NCBI GenBank assembly: GCA_947652615.1
Contig: CANTDX010000011.1
Location: forward strand, 23,569-87,568
From: an uncultured Dorea sp.
GTDB taxonomy: Bacteria > Bacillota > Clostridia > Lachnospirales > Lachnospiraceae
Direction: 5' to 3'
Length of the DNA: 64,000 nt
Shown here piece by piece: positions 42,953-51,042 of this stretch. Below the pieces are notes generated by a model. It made no database searches. It saw only the letters and a program-made list of their open reading frames with translations, and was not told where the DNA came from. The position numbers were made by a program, and so were the translations under genes. Positions within the stretch are counted from its first letter, which is position 1, and the number at the start of each line of letters is the position of its first letter.

Positions 42953-43682
42953 ATGAGCAACAATAAAAGAGAGATTACATATCATAATAAGGATGTGCTG
43001 TCTAAGATCTTAGCAGAGAACTTTAAAGAAAAATCTTTGAAGGTCTATGGGATTGATGTGCCAAAGATCAAACAGATTTTGCCAACAAACCTTCCGCAGA
43101 TTCAGGTAAATGAAATGAGGATTGATAATCTGTTCCTTTTGTATGATCGTCATATATACGGCGGATGTAGAGAAAGCGCCTGAAGAATTTTCGGCAGGTT
43201 GTCTCTCTTTAAAGATGGAGCAGGCATTTCTCAGTAAAATAGATTCTGAAACTGTACAGGAAGAAATCAGGGAGAAATTAGAGCATCGCCTGCCATTATC
43301 AGATGATGAACTGATGAAACTGATTATTTTACCTTTGACATATAAAGGGAAAGAGAAGAAAAAGCAGGCGGTAAAAGAAGCAGTTGAATTGGCAAAGAAG
43401 ATTGTGGATAAAGAGGAGAAGACATTTGTATTATCTGGGATTTTGGTGTTTGCTGATAAAATTATTGATTCTGAAACAGCAAAATATATTAAGGAGGTTG
43501 TACGTATGACGCAGGTTGCGGAATTATTATTGGAAGAAGGAAGAAAAGAAGGATTAATTTTATCCGGAAAGATTTTCCGTGTAGTAAGAGAATGTTCTGA
43601 CCTTACAAATGAGAGGATTGCAGAGAAAGTCGGCTGCAGTGTGGAGGAAGTAGAAAGCGCGAGAAAAATATTTGATATATAG
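42953..43682 (+). pseudogene. Rpn-type PD-(D/E)XK nuclease/putative transposase, internally deleted
   Basis: Two overlapping frames together form a familiar Clostridial Rpn-family protein. The N-terminal part (from ATG 42953) reads REITYHNKDVLSKILAENFK and ends near VNEMRIDNLFLL; a shift of frame at about 43135 continues as IVIYTADVEKAPEEFSAGC through EEIREKLEHRLPLSDDELMK to a C-terminal helical tail. In intact relatives, as I recall them, about 40 residues containing the catalytic D..E core separate these parts. The missing piece and frame change indicate an internal deletion, so the protein cannot be catalytic. The downstream part from 43122 could still be translated. Confidence 0.75.
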
Positions 43683-43774
43683 TTACCAGTTATTAGAAAA
43701 GCTGTCGGAGAGAATCTGGCAGTGTTTTTTGCTGTCATGATTTAATGGAGAAGATTACTGGATGCGGAATATAG

Positions 43775-43938
43775 CTAGTACACCGAAAAATAAGTTCCTA
43801 GCCATATAACGCAGAATGATTTTTCATATGCAAGGCGGAGGAATGAGGCGTAGTGGGCGCTACGCCGATTGACAACAACGACGCAGATGGAAAATCAGGC
43901 AAGTTATATGGCTGGTTACTTATTATTCGGTGTACTAG
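43775..43938. repeat. Long-hairpin repeat element (MITE/REP-like), ~164 bp
   Basis: Terminal inverted repeats CTAGTACACCG (43775-43785) / CGGTGTACTAG (43928-43938) are perfect; pairing continues imperfectly inward (AATAAGT..AGCCATATAAC with GTTATATGGCT..ACTTATTATT) to a central hairpin GGCGTAG-TGGGCG-CTACGCC. No protein is encoded. The whole element could fold into one extended stem, like a non-autonomous mobile or REP-type repeat. No convincing target-site duplication is seen. Confidence 0.7.
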
Positions 43939-44269
43939 TGTACTGACCGCTTGTAGATAACGGTAATTATATGTAACAAATTGATGGATAATCTCAAAAG
44001 AAAAGAGTTGGAGCACCGGGAACGGTTGCGTATTATAGAAGAGTGTAAAAACCTATAACAAGCATTACAATAAAGCCTACCAATTATGGTGGGCGGGTTT
44101 GTCATATAGCTTATTATCGGTATAAAGGGGAAGCCGGCTAATGCCGATTTCTTCCGATTCTTAAGAAAAATAGAGATACCCTGCGGAAATGATGCCGTTT
44201 AGCACCGGCACATTCTGTGGGGTATCTCTATTTACAGTAGGAAAAGATATGAAGACTATTAGTCTATAT
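43939..44269. other. Gene-free stretch with two hairpins
   Basis: No intact gene. It contains a weak hairpin (AAAGCCTACCA / TGGTGGGCGGGTTT, near 44072-44100) and the strong terminator described next. Confidence 0.5.
44166..44233 (-). terminator. Strong terminator of B3/B4 protein gene
   Basis: Perfect 13-bp arms AAATAGAGATACC (44168-44180) and GGTATCTCTATTT (44221-44233), with further internal pairing (GATGCCG / CCGGCA). On the minus strand the stem is followed by a TTTTTCTT tract, matching termination of the gene ending at 44270. Confidence 0.8.
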
Positions 44270-44932
44270 TCACACGATCCAGCACTGGATATCATTTGCA
44301 CCGGCGTATTTTTCAAGATATTCCTTCCCGTATTCCATTGCCCGCTCCAAATCCTGATTCTCTGAGAAGGAATAGATAAGCGTTAAGACTTCGGCTGCAT
44401 CTGCCGTGATCATGGCGCGTTCAGAGTCGCTGGTGGAGCTTCCGATTGCCCCTTTGTCGTCCGCCAGCACAGGAAGCCCGTCGATCTTGATCTCATCCTT
44501 TCCGATCCCCTTATAAGTCTCACTGTCCCTGCCCACGCGGAAAACCAGTTCTTCCCCGATTTTGCCGGTGTCATAAGATCCGACTGAGAACCCGGACTGA
44601 ATGGATATCAGGTTATTGACGTCAACTACCGTATTTACCTCGTAAAGTCCTTTCCCCTGACCAATCCTGCGTATCAGCGCTTCGGAGGAAACGCGGTAAC
44701 GGCTGGGGTCTTTTCCGAACGCCTTGTATGCCTGACGGGATTCTCTGATATTGGGAATCTCATTGATACCGTAGTCAAAAATTGCATCCTTTGCTTTTTT
44801 GAAAATGTCTTTCTTGAGAAATTTCCACAACTCTTCGTTCTTCTTTTCTACCTGAACCTTGTACTGGAAGCAGCCGACCCTTGTTGCGGGCCAGAGAGTC
44901 TTCATATCCTGGTCAATCTGTAAGTGTTTCAT
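44270..44932 (-). CDS. B3/B4 tRNA-binding-like domain protein
   Basis: A 220-residue stand-alone B3/B4 domain, homologous to the editing region of phenylalanyl-tRNA synthetase beta. Visible family stretches: IPNIRESRQAYKAFGKDPSRY (in parts), RRIGQGKGLYEVNTVVDVNN and the GLPVLADDKGAIGSSTSDSER segment, then a C-terminal helix. Such free-standing proteins may hydrolyse mischarged tRNA or act on amino-acid adducts; the substrate is unknown. AAAGGAGT ribosome site on the minus strand. It stands alone with a strong terminator. Confidence 0.88.
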   Translation of the reverse strand: MKHLQIDQDMKTLWPATRVGCFQYKVQVEKKNEELWKFLKKDIFKKAKDAIFDYGINEIPNIRESRQAYKAFGKDPSRYRVSSEALIRRIGQGKGLYEVNTVVDVNNLISIQSGFSVGSYDTGKIGEELVFRVGRDSETYKGIGKDEIKIDGLPVLADDKGAIGSSTSDSERAMITADAAEVLTLIYSFSENQDLERAMEYGKEYLEKYAGANDIQCWIV

Positions 44933-45148
44933 AGTACCGACTCCTTTTTTTGATTCTGTTTTACCAACGTCATCCGCTGTGTTTTTTGTTCAACCAGCGG
45001 TATACTGTCTTTCTTATCATAAATGTTTTCCTTATGTTTTGCAACTTTGCAGCTAAAATATTGCATAATATTCTTAATATAATAGACAATACGCTGGATA
45101 TAGACCTGAGGAATTACGCGGAGGGTAAGGAAGAGAGCCTTTTATGTT

Positions 45149-45487
45149 CTACGAGTGTTTCTGCAGGGCCTTGATAATGTCCAAAACACATTCTTTGGTA
45201 TTGGGAGAGCAGGAATGCAGCTGGTGAAGAAGTTCATGATCCAGTGCATCTGGAGCCTGGGAAGCTTTTGAGTATTCATCGGCTAGGATATAATCTACGG
45301 TCACATCCATGGTGTTGCATACATTAACCAGGGTCTGGAGAGAAATCTTCACGCGGTTATTCTCAATATTGCTGATATGACTGGTATTCACATCGGCTTT
45401 TTCAGCTATATATTCCTGGGTGAGTCCCTTAGATATGCGGGTTTCTCTGAGTTTTTTGCCAATTTTTTCAAAATCGATATCTTTCAT
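45149..45487 (-). CDS. XRE-family transcriptional regulator
   Basis: A 112-residue repressor. N-terminal Cro/C1-type helix-turn-helix (KLRETRISKGLTQEYIAEKA, then VNTSHISNIENNRVKISLQT; residues ~11-55) followed by a short C-terminal helical segment. Divergent from the small 86-residue gene; its control region holds a promoter motif repeated upstream of the HA-repeat helicase. This makes it the natural candidate regulator of both. The ligand or inducer is unknown. Confidence 0.88.
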   Translation of the reverse strand: MKDIDFEKIGKKLRETRISKGLTQEYIAEKADVNTSHISNIENNRVKISLQTLVNVCNTMDVTVDYILADEYSKASQAPDALDHELLHQLHSCSPNTKECVLDIIKALQKHS

Positions 45488-45526
45488 GCTTCCTGCCCAC
45501 CTTTCAAAAAAGAGAATTATTCTTGA

Positions 45527-45570
45527 TTATAATATTATTATAGTTTCAGTATAATAATCTGTAGCTATAA
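45527..45570 (+). promoter_or_regulatory. Promoter motif copy 1 (upstream of small protein)
   Basis: TATAAT at 45550-45555 within a segment that aligns without gaps to 46032-46075: the 30-base core 45541-45570 matches 46046-46075 at 24 positions, including AGTATAAT and CTGTAGCTATA. The -35 is poor (TTATAA at 45527). It overlaps the divergent XRE promoter region. Confidence 0.6.
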
Positions 45571-45718
45571 ATAGATTAGTTACACAGCGTTTCTGGATTG
45601 GCGGATACAGGAACGAGATAGGTTGAAGTTTTGAGATATAGAAAATAAGATGTAATAGAGATTCTGCTGGAGCTGCGGCTTTTGGCAGGTTCAGACAAAG
45701 AAAGGAGGAGAAGAAAGA

Positions 45719-45979
45719 ATGAAGGATAAGATACGAGAAATCTACAAAAACATTGTACAGAATTCGGATGAGATGAAGTTCCAGAGAGAAAGATTGGAAA
45801 AACAGATTGAAACATTGCTGGAGAAGGAGAGAAAGGAGATGGATATCACAGAGTATGAGAGATATCGGGATCAATATTATGAAATTACATTGCTGGCTGA
45901 GGAGAGCGGATTTATTCTCGGATTTCAATATGCGATGCAGTTGATTGCTGAATGCGGTTCGGGGGTCGGATCCGCTTAG
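45719..45979 (+). CDS. Small helical protein of unknown function
   Basis: An 86-residue, highly charged, probably helical protein (MKDKIREIYKNIVQNSDEMK; LEKQIETLLEKERKEMDITE; EESGFILGFQYAMQLIAECG). Size and the G-F-x-x-G-F-x-x-A-x-x-L C-terminal helix recall small DUF6809-like proteins found next to XRE regulators in Clostridia, but I cannot confirm the family. It has an excellent AAAGGAGGAG ribosome site, so it is very probably expressed. It lies between the XRE repressor and the HA-repeat helicase and shares their promoter motif. Confidence 0.7.
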   Translation: MKDKIREIYKNIVQNSDEMKFQRERLEKQIETLLEKERKEMDITEYERYRDQYYEITLLAEESGFILGFQYAMQLIAECGSGVGSA

Positions 45980-46031
45980 ATACTTGTTTTTCGAGAGGCA
46001 AAGATGGAAAAAGTAGGAATATATTTTCTGG

Positions 46032-46075
46032 TTGTAATATTTATATAGTTGTAGTATAATGTCCTGTAGCTATAG
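46032..46075 (+). promoter_or_regulatory. Promoter motif copy 2 (upstream of HA-repeat helicase)
   Basis: TTGTAA (46032-46037), 17-base spacer and TATAAT (46055-46060), followed by CTGTAGCTATA. A near copy of 45527-45570. The shared block downstream of the -10 (CTGTAGCTATA) is where a repressor could bind. Confidence 0.68.
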
Positions 46076-46123
46076 AAATATTAGTTATAATACATAACTT
46101 ATGTTTTTAAAGGAGCGAAGGGC

Positions 46124-48544
46124 ATGGATATAACATTATTTGAACACAACCGAATAGCCTATCAAAAAGTTCTGAGAATGTTAGAGGAGACAGGAAAGGC
46201 AGCGATCATCCATCCTACAGGAACGGGAAAGTCATTTATCGGATTCAAGCTATGCCAGGACTTTCAGGATAAAACAGTATGTTGGCTGTCGCCGTCAGAA
46301 TATATATTTCGGACGCAGGTGGAGAATTTGGCGGCGGGCAGTCAGGTGTCAGCAGATAATATGAAAGAGCCGTACTGTTCAACGGGAAATGGCGTGAGAG
46401 GTCTGGATAATGTTAGATTTTACACATATGCAAAGCTGATATCGATGACGGAATCAGAATTACAAAAGATCAAACCTGACTATATTGTGCTGGATGAGTT
46501 TCACCGATGCGGTGCAAAGGTCTGGGGGCAGGGAGTACGAAGAGTGCTGGATATGTATCCCGGCGCGCGGGTATTGGGGTTGTCTGCAACGGCAATCCGT
46601 TATCTGGACAACCAACGAGATATGTCGGATGAATTATTTGACGGAAATGTGGCCTCCGAGATGACTCTTGGGGAGGCGATCGTCCTTGGTATCCTGAATC
46701 CGCCCAAATATGTGCTGTCAGTTTACGCTTATCAGAAGAATCTGGAGAAATATCAAAAGCGGGTACAGACAGCGAAGAATAAGGCTGTCCGGGATGAGGG
46801 AGAGAAGCAGTTGGAGATGCTGCGCCGCGCGCTGGAGAAAGCGGATGGGCTGGATAAGATGTTCCATAAGCATATGAAAAACCAGACAGGGAAATATATT
46901 GTATTCTGTGCCAATTATGAACATATGACAGAGATGGTAGAGAAGGCGCCCGAATGGTTTGGGCAAATGGATTCGGATCCGCATATTTATACGGCTTATT
47001 CTGATGATCCGATGACGAACCAGGCATTTGCTGATTTTAAGGCGGATGCTAGTGAGCATCTGAAATTACTGTACTGCATTGACATGCTCAACGAGGGGGT
47101 CCATGTAGAGGATATTGACGGTGTGATCCTGCTCCGGCCGACAGTGTCGCCCATCATTTACAAACAACAGATAGGGCGGGCATTGTCGGCAAGTAAGAAG
47201 CAGGACGCAGTGATCTTCGATATCGTATTGAATATAGAGAATCTATATAGTATTGGGACGATCGAGGAGGAGATGCAGATTGCCGCATCGTATTATCATT
47301 TTCTAAATAGAGAAGAGGAGATTGTAAACGAACATTTTGAAGTGATCGGCGAGGTGCAGGATTGCATTGCGTTATTTGAGAAACTAGAAGATACACTGAC
47401 TGCGAATTGGGATCTGATGTATCAGTATGCAAAAAAGTATTACCAAAGACATAAGAATCTGCAAGTGCCGGTTCGTTATCAGACGGAGGAGGGTTACGGC
47501 CTTGGACGATGGCTGCTGACACAGAGGAAGGTGCGTGCGGGAGAAAAATACGGCGTGCTTGGTGCCGATCGGATTCGGAAGCTGGATCAGATCGGAATGG
47601 TCTGGGGAAGTTACAGAGATCTTTCCTGGGAACGTTATTTCGCGGAAGCGCGGAATTATTATGAAGAACACGGAGACTTGAATACCAATGTCAATGATGT
47701 GACGGAATCAGGGATTCGGCTTGGCGCATGGATCTGTCAGCTTCGGACTTACCGTAAGAGCGGAATCCAGAAGGCATATCTGACGGAAAAAAGGATCCGG
47801 GCGCTGAACGGGATAGGGATGATCTGGGATGTGCCGGATTATCTGTGGGAAGAGAACTTCGCGGAATGTCTGCAATACTACCGGACGCACGGGAATCTGG
47901 ATGTTCCCAATGCTTACTGTTCTCCGAAGGGACTTAAGATCGGCGGATGGATCCGCAGGCAGCGGTTGCTTCGGAAGGGAAAAACTACTGGGGCGAAGCT
48001 CACACAAGAACAGATTGCACGGCTTGACGGTATCGGTATGGTCTGGAAGACGAAGCCGGAGCAATTATGGGAGAAGGGCTATGCGGAGGCGGCAGCTTAT
48101 TATGAAGCGTACGGGAATCTGAATGTGCCGGTATCCTATGTAAGTCCGTCCGGGTATAAGCTTGGAAGCTGGATAGCGGACAGGCGGGAGAAGGGGAAGG
48201 AGAAGCATTCTAAGGAACAGCAGCAGCGGTTGGATAAGCTTGGAATGATCTGGGTGAAGCCAGATCCATGGGAAGTGCGGTATCGGCTTGCGCAGGAGTA
48301 TTACGAGGCGCATGGAAACTTGAATATTCCCTCGAAATATCGGGCGGAAGGCGTGTGGCTTGCAAAATGGGTGAATGAGCAGAAGCAGATATATGCAGGG
48401 AAGCGGAAAGGAAAAACGCTGAGGGAAGACCAGGTGCTAAGGCTTACGGAGATCGGGATCGATTGGGAACTGCGGAAAAGTCAATATGCCGGAGGTGTCT
48501 TGGAAGGTTTGGGAAGAGTTAAGGAATATAAGGAAGCGGTGTAA
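46124..48544 (+). CDS. SF2 helicase with five helicase-associated (HA) repeats
   Basis: An 806-residue protein. N-terminal superfamily 2 helicase core: motif I HPTGTGKSFIG, motif II LDEFHRCG (DEFH instead of DEAH), motif III LSATA, motif IV region VFCANYEHM and motif VI QQIGRALSASKKQDAVIF, residues ~15-370. The C-terminal half is five ~70-residue helicase-associated repeats (PF03457 style), each with W...Y..A..YY..HGNL.VP.....G..LG.W and ending GMVW or similar, from about residue 430. These repeats are thought to be winged-helix-like nucleic-acid binders. Function is not known; defence, recombination or mobile-element control are possible. Regulated by a promoter duplicated from its XRE-linked neighbour. 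Confidence 0.9.
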   Translation: MDITLFEHNRIAYQKVLRMLEETGKAAIIHPTGTGKSFIGFKLCQDFQDKTVCWLSPSEYIFRTQVENLAAGSQVSADNMKEPYCSTGNGVRGLDNVRFYTYAKLISMTESELQKIKPDYIVLDEFHRCGAKVWGQGVRRVLDMYPGARVLGLSATAIRYLDNQRDMSDELFDGNVASEMTLGEAIVLGILNPPKYVLSVYAYQKNLEKYQKRVQTAKNKAVRDEGEKQLEMLRRALEKADGLDKMFHKHMKNQTGKYIVFCANYEHMTEMVEKAPEWFGQMDSDPHIYTAYSDDPMTNQAFADFKADASEHLKLLYCIDMLNEGVHVEDIDGVILLRPTVSPIIYKQQIGRALSASKKQDAVIFDIVLNIENLYSIGTIEEEMQIAASYYHFLNREEEIVNEHFEVIGEVQDCIALFEKLEDTLTANWDLMYQYAKKYYQRHKNLQVPVRYQTEEGYGLGRWLLTQRKVRAGEKYGVLGADRIRKLDQIGMVWGSYRDLSWERYFAEARNYYEEHGDLNTNVNDVTESGIRLGAWICQLRTYRKSGIQKAYLTEKRIRALNGIGMIWDVPDYLWEENFAECLQYYRTHGNLDVPNAYCSPKGLKIGGWIRRQRLLRKGKTTGAKLTQEQIARLDGIGMVWKTKPEQLWEKGYAEAAAYYEAYGNLNVPVSYVSPSGYKLGSWIADRREKGKEKHSKEQQQRLDKLGMIWVKPDPWEVRYRLAQEYYEAHGNLNIPSKYRAEGVWLAKWVNEQKQIYAGKRKGKTLREDQVLRLTEIGIDWELRKSQYAGGVLEGLGRVKEYKEAV

Positions 48545-48545
48545 G

Positions 48546-48727
48546 GATGGCGGAGAACTTGGTGTAATAGAAAGTTCGAAAATCAGAGTGTATTCAGGTT
48601 CGCTTGCTGGGAAAGAAAAGTTTATCAGGAAGATAGACAGGCATAAGAGAAAAGTTTTTGGGAAGAGCCGATCTTCGGAGAGATGCAGAAAATGCAGGTT
48701 GGATTGGAGATCGTAGCGAAGATGTAA
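48546..48727 (+). pseudogene. Decayed LoaP/NusG C-terminal (KOW) fragment
   Basis: No intact gene, but two frames carry a LoaP-like tail. From about 48558 the sequence reads GELGVIESSKIRVYSGSLAG then KEKFIRKIDRHKRKVFG, the KOW-domain pattern also seen in the intact downstream LoaP (ILSGPLKNIEGCIKKIDLHR). A frame shift near 48660 is followed by IFGEMQKMQVGLEIVAKM and a stop codon at 48725, which is a typical family ending. The N-terminal NGN domain is missing, replaced by the end of the helicase gene. Confidence 0.75.
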
Positions 48728-48973
48728 GAAAAGATCAGGATTACTTTTTGGGCGTCCTTGCAGCAGGGGCACTTGGATTCCCGGAGGTATGATAAATCCG
48801 GTATTGAAATAACTGCGGATAAATTATCTATGTCGATCAGCAGATTATTTCAAGCAGATGGCTGTGGCAACAGAATGATATCTGGGGGTACAGATGGCGA
48901 AGCCATGCCATTGACCGGGAGAACGGTCTTTGTCTGATTAATGTATGTACTTCCTAGTAAATGGGGGATTATT
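48728..48973 (+). promoter_or_regulatory. Leader region of the LoaP/polysaccharide transcript
   Basis: A 246-base gap without a gene. Near its end are two compact hairpins, ATGGC-GAA-GCCAT (48893-48905 approximately) and GACCG-GGAGAA-CGGTC (48913-48928 approximately), flanked by CAGA/TCTG that could pair to close them into one structure. LoaP-type antiterminators act through RNA hairpins in operon leaders, so this is a candidate recognition element. No clear promoter is identified. Confidence 0.4.
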
Positions 48974-49498
48974 TTGTATTATGTAATGCAGGTAGCAGCA
49001 GGAACAGAAGATAAAGTGGAAGAACAAGTGAAGGTTATAGTGAGAGAAGAGTTATATGACTCTTGCTTTCACCCTATGAGACGAGTGAAGAAGAAATTCC
49101 GGGGAGAATGGAAAGAGATTCGTGAAAAACTGCTTCCTGGATATGTGTTTATTACAAGTGATTGTGTTCAGGAATTGTATCGGGAACTTCGTCATATACC
49201 GGTTTTTACAAAATTATTGGGGAAAGAAGAAGAGCAGATTATTTCCCTTACTGAATGTGAAGTAGAGTGGCTCGAAAGAATCAAGGGGGCTTCGGATCAG
49301 AGCATGGAGGTAGCCTTATCTCAGGTGTCGGTGTCAGAAGAGGATGTGATTACGATCCTGTCGGGACCGTTGAAGAATATAGAAGGATGTATTAAGAAGA
49401 TTGATCTGCATAGGAGGATTGCGAAGGTGGAAGTAGATTTCATGAACCGGAAGACGGTGATACATCTGGGGATTGAGATGGTGGGGAAGAAAGAGTGA
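48974..49498 (+). CDS. loaP: LoaP-type NusG-paralogue antiterminator
   Basis: About 174 residues. The NGN domain starts YYVMQVAAGTEDKVEEQVK and includes the conserved KLLPGYVFI segment near residue 70; the C-terminal KOW domain reads VSVSEEDVITILSGPLKNIE with IKKIDLHRR. LoaP proteins bind elongating RNA polymerase and a leader hairpin to read through terminators in long exopolysaccharide or natural-product operons. Start: TTG at 48974 lies 5 bases after GGGGGA; ATGs at 48941 (no site) and 48986 are alternatives. It is the first gene of the polysaccharide cluster. Confidence 0.9.
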   Translation: MYYVMQVAAGTEDKVEEQVKVIVREELYDSCFHPMRRVKKKFRGEWKEIREKLLPGYVFITSDCVQELYRELRHIPVFTKLLGKEEEQIISLTECEVEWLERIKGASDQSMEVALSQVSVSEEDVITILSGPLKNIEGCIKKIDLHRRIAKVEVDFMNRKTVIHLGIEMVGKKE

Positions 49499-49528
49499 AG
49501 AATTAATTTCGAGAGGAGATATTAATGA

Positions 49529-50344
49529 ATGGAAGGGTATCAGGAAGTGAATGAAATTAATCTGATAGATCTGATGTTTTATTGCTTGAAGCGATGGAGA
49601 TGGATTATTGCGGGTATGGTATTTATGGCGGTTATTGCAGGAGTCTATAAATATCAGGCGACGATCACAGACAATCAATTCAAGAAAGAACAGCAGGCGA
49701 AGCAGGATATGGCGGAACCAGTTGAAGGGGAGACGGAAGCGGAGAGTGAACCAATTGTATTCGAAGATCCGGTTTCCTCTGCAGCGAAATTTGCCGTCAT
49801 AGGAATGATTGGCGGAGTATGTGTTGTATGCCTGATATTCTGTGTGAGTTATGTTATGGGCGGGAAACTGCAGGACGTAAATAACTTTCAGCGTAGATTT
49901 GGCATGCCATTACTGGGAGTTATTCGGAAAAGAGAGACAAAGAAGAAGTTATTCGGCTTTGTGGACCGATGGGTTTGCCGATTGGAGGAAGGACCATGTG
50001 CGAAAATTCCCAGGAGCGAACAGATCAAGATTGCAGCGGTTAATGTTCAGAATGCAGTTCGCAAGGATCCGGAGAAAATAGTTAAGAGAGTTATGCTTGC
50101 GGGAACTGTGGCAAATAATGATGTGATAGAGATTTGTGAAGAATTAGCGGAAGAGGCGGAGGGTGTTACATTTTCACCTTACAGGCAGGTGGTGTTCCAT
50201 GCGGCAGCGCTTAAGAAGATGGAGTATTATGATGGGATTCTCTTTGTTGAGAAGAAAGGGGAGTCTTATGAGAAAGTGATCAGGCAGGAGATAGAGCTGG
50301 CGTTGGATAGAGGGGTGAGGGTGTTGGGGATAATTGTGTGTTGA
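49529..50344 (+). CDS. Compact Wzz-like chain-length protein fused to kinase-like domain
   Basis: A 271-residue protein with the Wzz/BY-kinase layout reduced in size. Start NEINLIDLMFYCLKRWRWII leads to TM1 (residues ~22-42); a short ~45-residue Glu/Gln-rich external loop follows; TM2 is near residues 88-111 (VIGMIGGVCVVCLIFCVSYV). The cytoplasmic half begins FQRRFGMPLLGVIRKRE, as after TM2 in Wzz/CapA proteins, then a Rossmann-like region (KRVMLAGTVANNDVIEICEE) without a P-loop. The external domain is far smaller than the ~200+ residues of usual Wzz proteins. Likely controls polymer length in the Wzx/Wzy pathway. Confidence 0.8.
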   Translation: MEGYQEVNEINLIDLMFYCLKRWRWIIAGMVFMAVIAGVYKYQATITDNQFKKEQQAKQDMAEPVEGETEAESEPIVFEDPVSSAAKFAVIGMIGGVCVVCLIFCVSYVMGGKLQDVNNFQRRFGMPLLGVIRKRETKKKLFGFVDRWVCRLEEGPCAKIPRSEQIKIAAVNVQNAVRKDPEKIVKRVMLAGTVANNDVIEICEELAEEAEGVTFSPYRQVVFHAAALKKMEYYDGILFVEKKGESYEKVIRQEIELALDRGVRVLGIIVC

Positions 50345-50367
50345 TTACATGGTAGGAGGACAAATTT

Positions 50368-51039
50368 ATGAATTATTTGGTAGTTGTTGCCCATCCTGAT
50401 GATGAAGTGCTTGGTGCTGGTGCAACTATTTACAAGCTGATTAAAAAGGGACATAAAGTTGCTGTAGCCATTATGTGTGGTAAGGCTGATGCCAGGGTCA
50501 ACCGTTCAGCAAGTTTATCTGAAGACGAGACTAAGGCAATGTCTATCATTGGTGTGAAAAAAGTGTTTCACGCAAATTTTCCGAATATTAAAATGAATAC
50601 AGTGCCTCATCTTGATCTTGTTCAGTTTATAGAGTCTTGTATTGACGAATGGAAGGCGGAAATAATTTTTACTCACCATCCATCGGATACAAATGTTGAT
50701 CATCAGGAGACCAGTCGTGCTGCAAATGCCGCGTGCCGTTTATTTCAGCGTAGAGACGGTATTCCAAAACTAAAGGAATTTCTTTTTATGGAAGTACTGT
50801 CAAGTACAGAGTGGAGTCTGAATTCAGCAGAGAATAGATTTTCTCCAAACATGTTTGTAGAAGTTGGAACAGAAGGTACTCAGAAAAAAATTGAAGCATT
50901 GAGTGCTTATGTTGATGTGATGCGACCATATCCTCATCCACGGTCTGAGAAAGCCATTGAAGGTCTTGCAGCTTATCGTGGAGCCGAAGCTGGCTGTGAT
51001 TATGCTGAAGCTTTTGAGTGTGTGTTTAGGAGTTGTTAA
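50368..51039 (+). CDS. PIG-L family deacetylase (copy 1)
   Basis: A 223-residue LmbE/PIG-L zinc-dependent N-deacetylase. Metal motif AHPDDEVLGAG at residues 8-18 and the second His segment THHPSDTNVDHQETSRA near residue 101. Members remove acetyl from N-acetyl sugars or related substrates. No signal peptide, so it acts in the cytoplasm on a nucleotide- or lipid-linked sugar. GGTAGGAGG ribosome site. It is followed 3 bases later by a clear paralogue. From here onward the DNA is notably AT-rich. Confidence 0.9.
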   Translation: MNYLVVVAHPDDEVLGAGATIYKLIKKGHKVAVAIMCGKADARVNRSASLSEDETKAMSIIGVKKVFHANFPNIKMNTVPHLDLVQFIESCIDEWKAEIIFTHHPSDTNVDHQETSRAANAACRLFQRRDGIPKLKEFLFMEVLSSTEWSLNSAENRFSPNMFVEVGTEGTQKKIEALSAYVDVMRPYPHPRSEKAIEGLAAYRGAEAGCDYAEAFECVFRSC

Positions 51040-51042
51040 TTA

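Noticed and set aside
45149..45979. XRE regulator and 86-residue protein as a toxin-antitoxin pair
   Set aside because: The genes are divergent, not an overlapping operon, and the small protein shows no toxin motif.
48486..48716. A separate 76-residue gene overlapping the helicase end
   Set aside because: Its first part is out-of-frame helicase sequence and its second part is a frameshifted LoaP tail, so it is treated as a pseudogene fragment.
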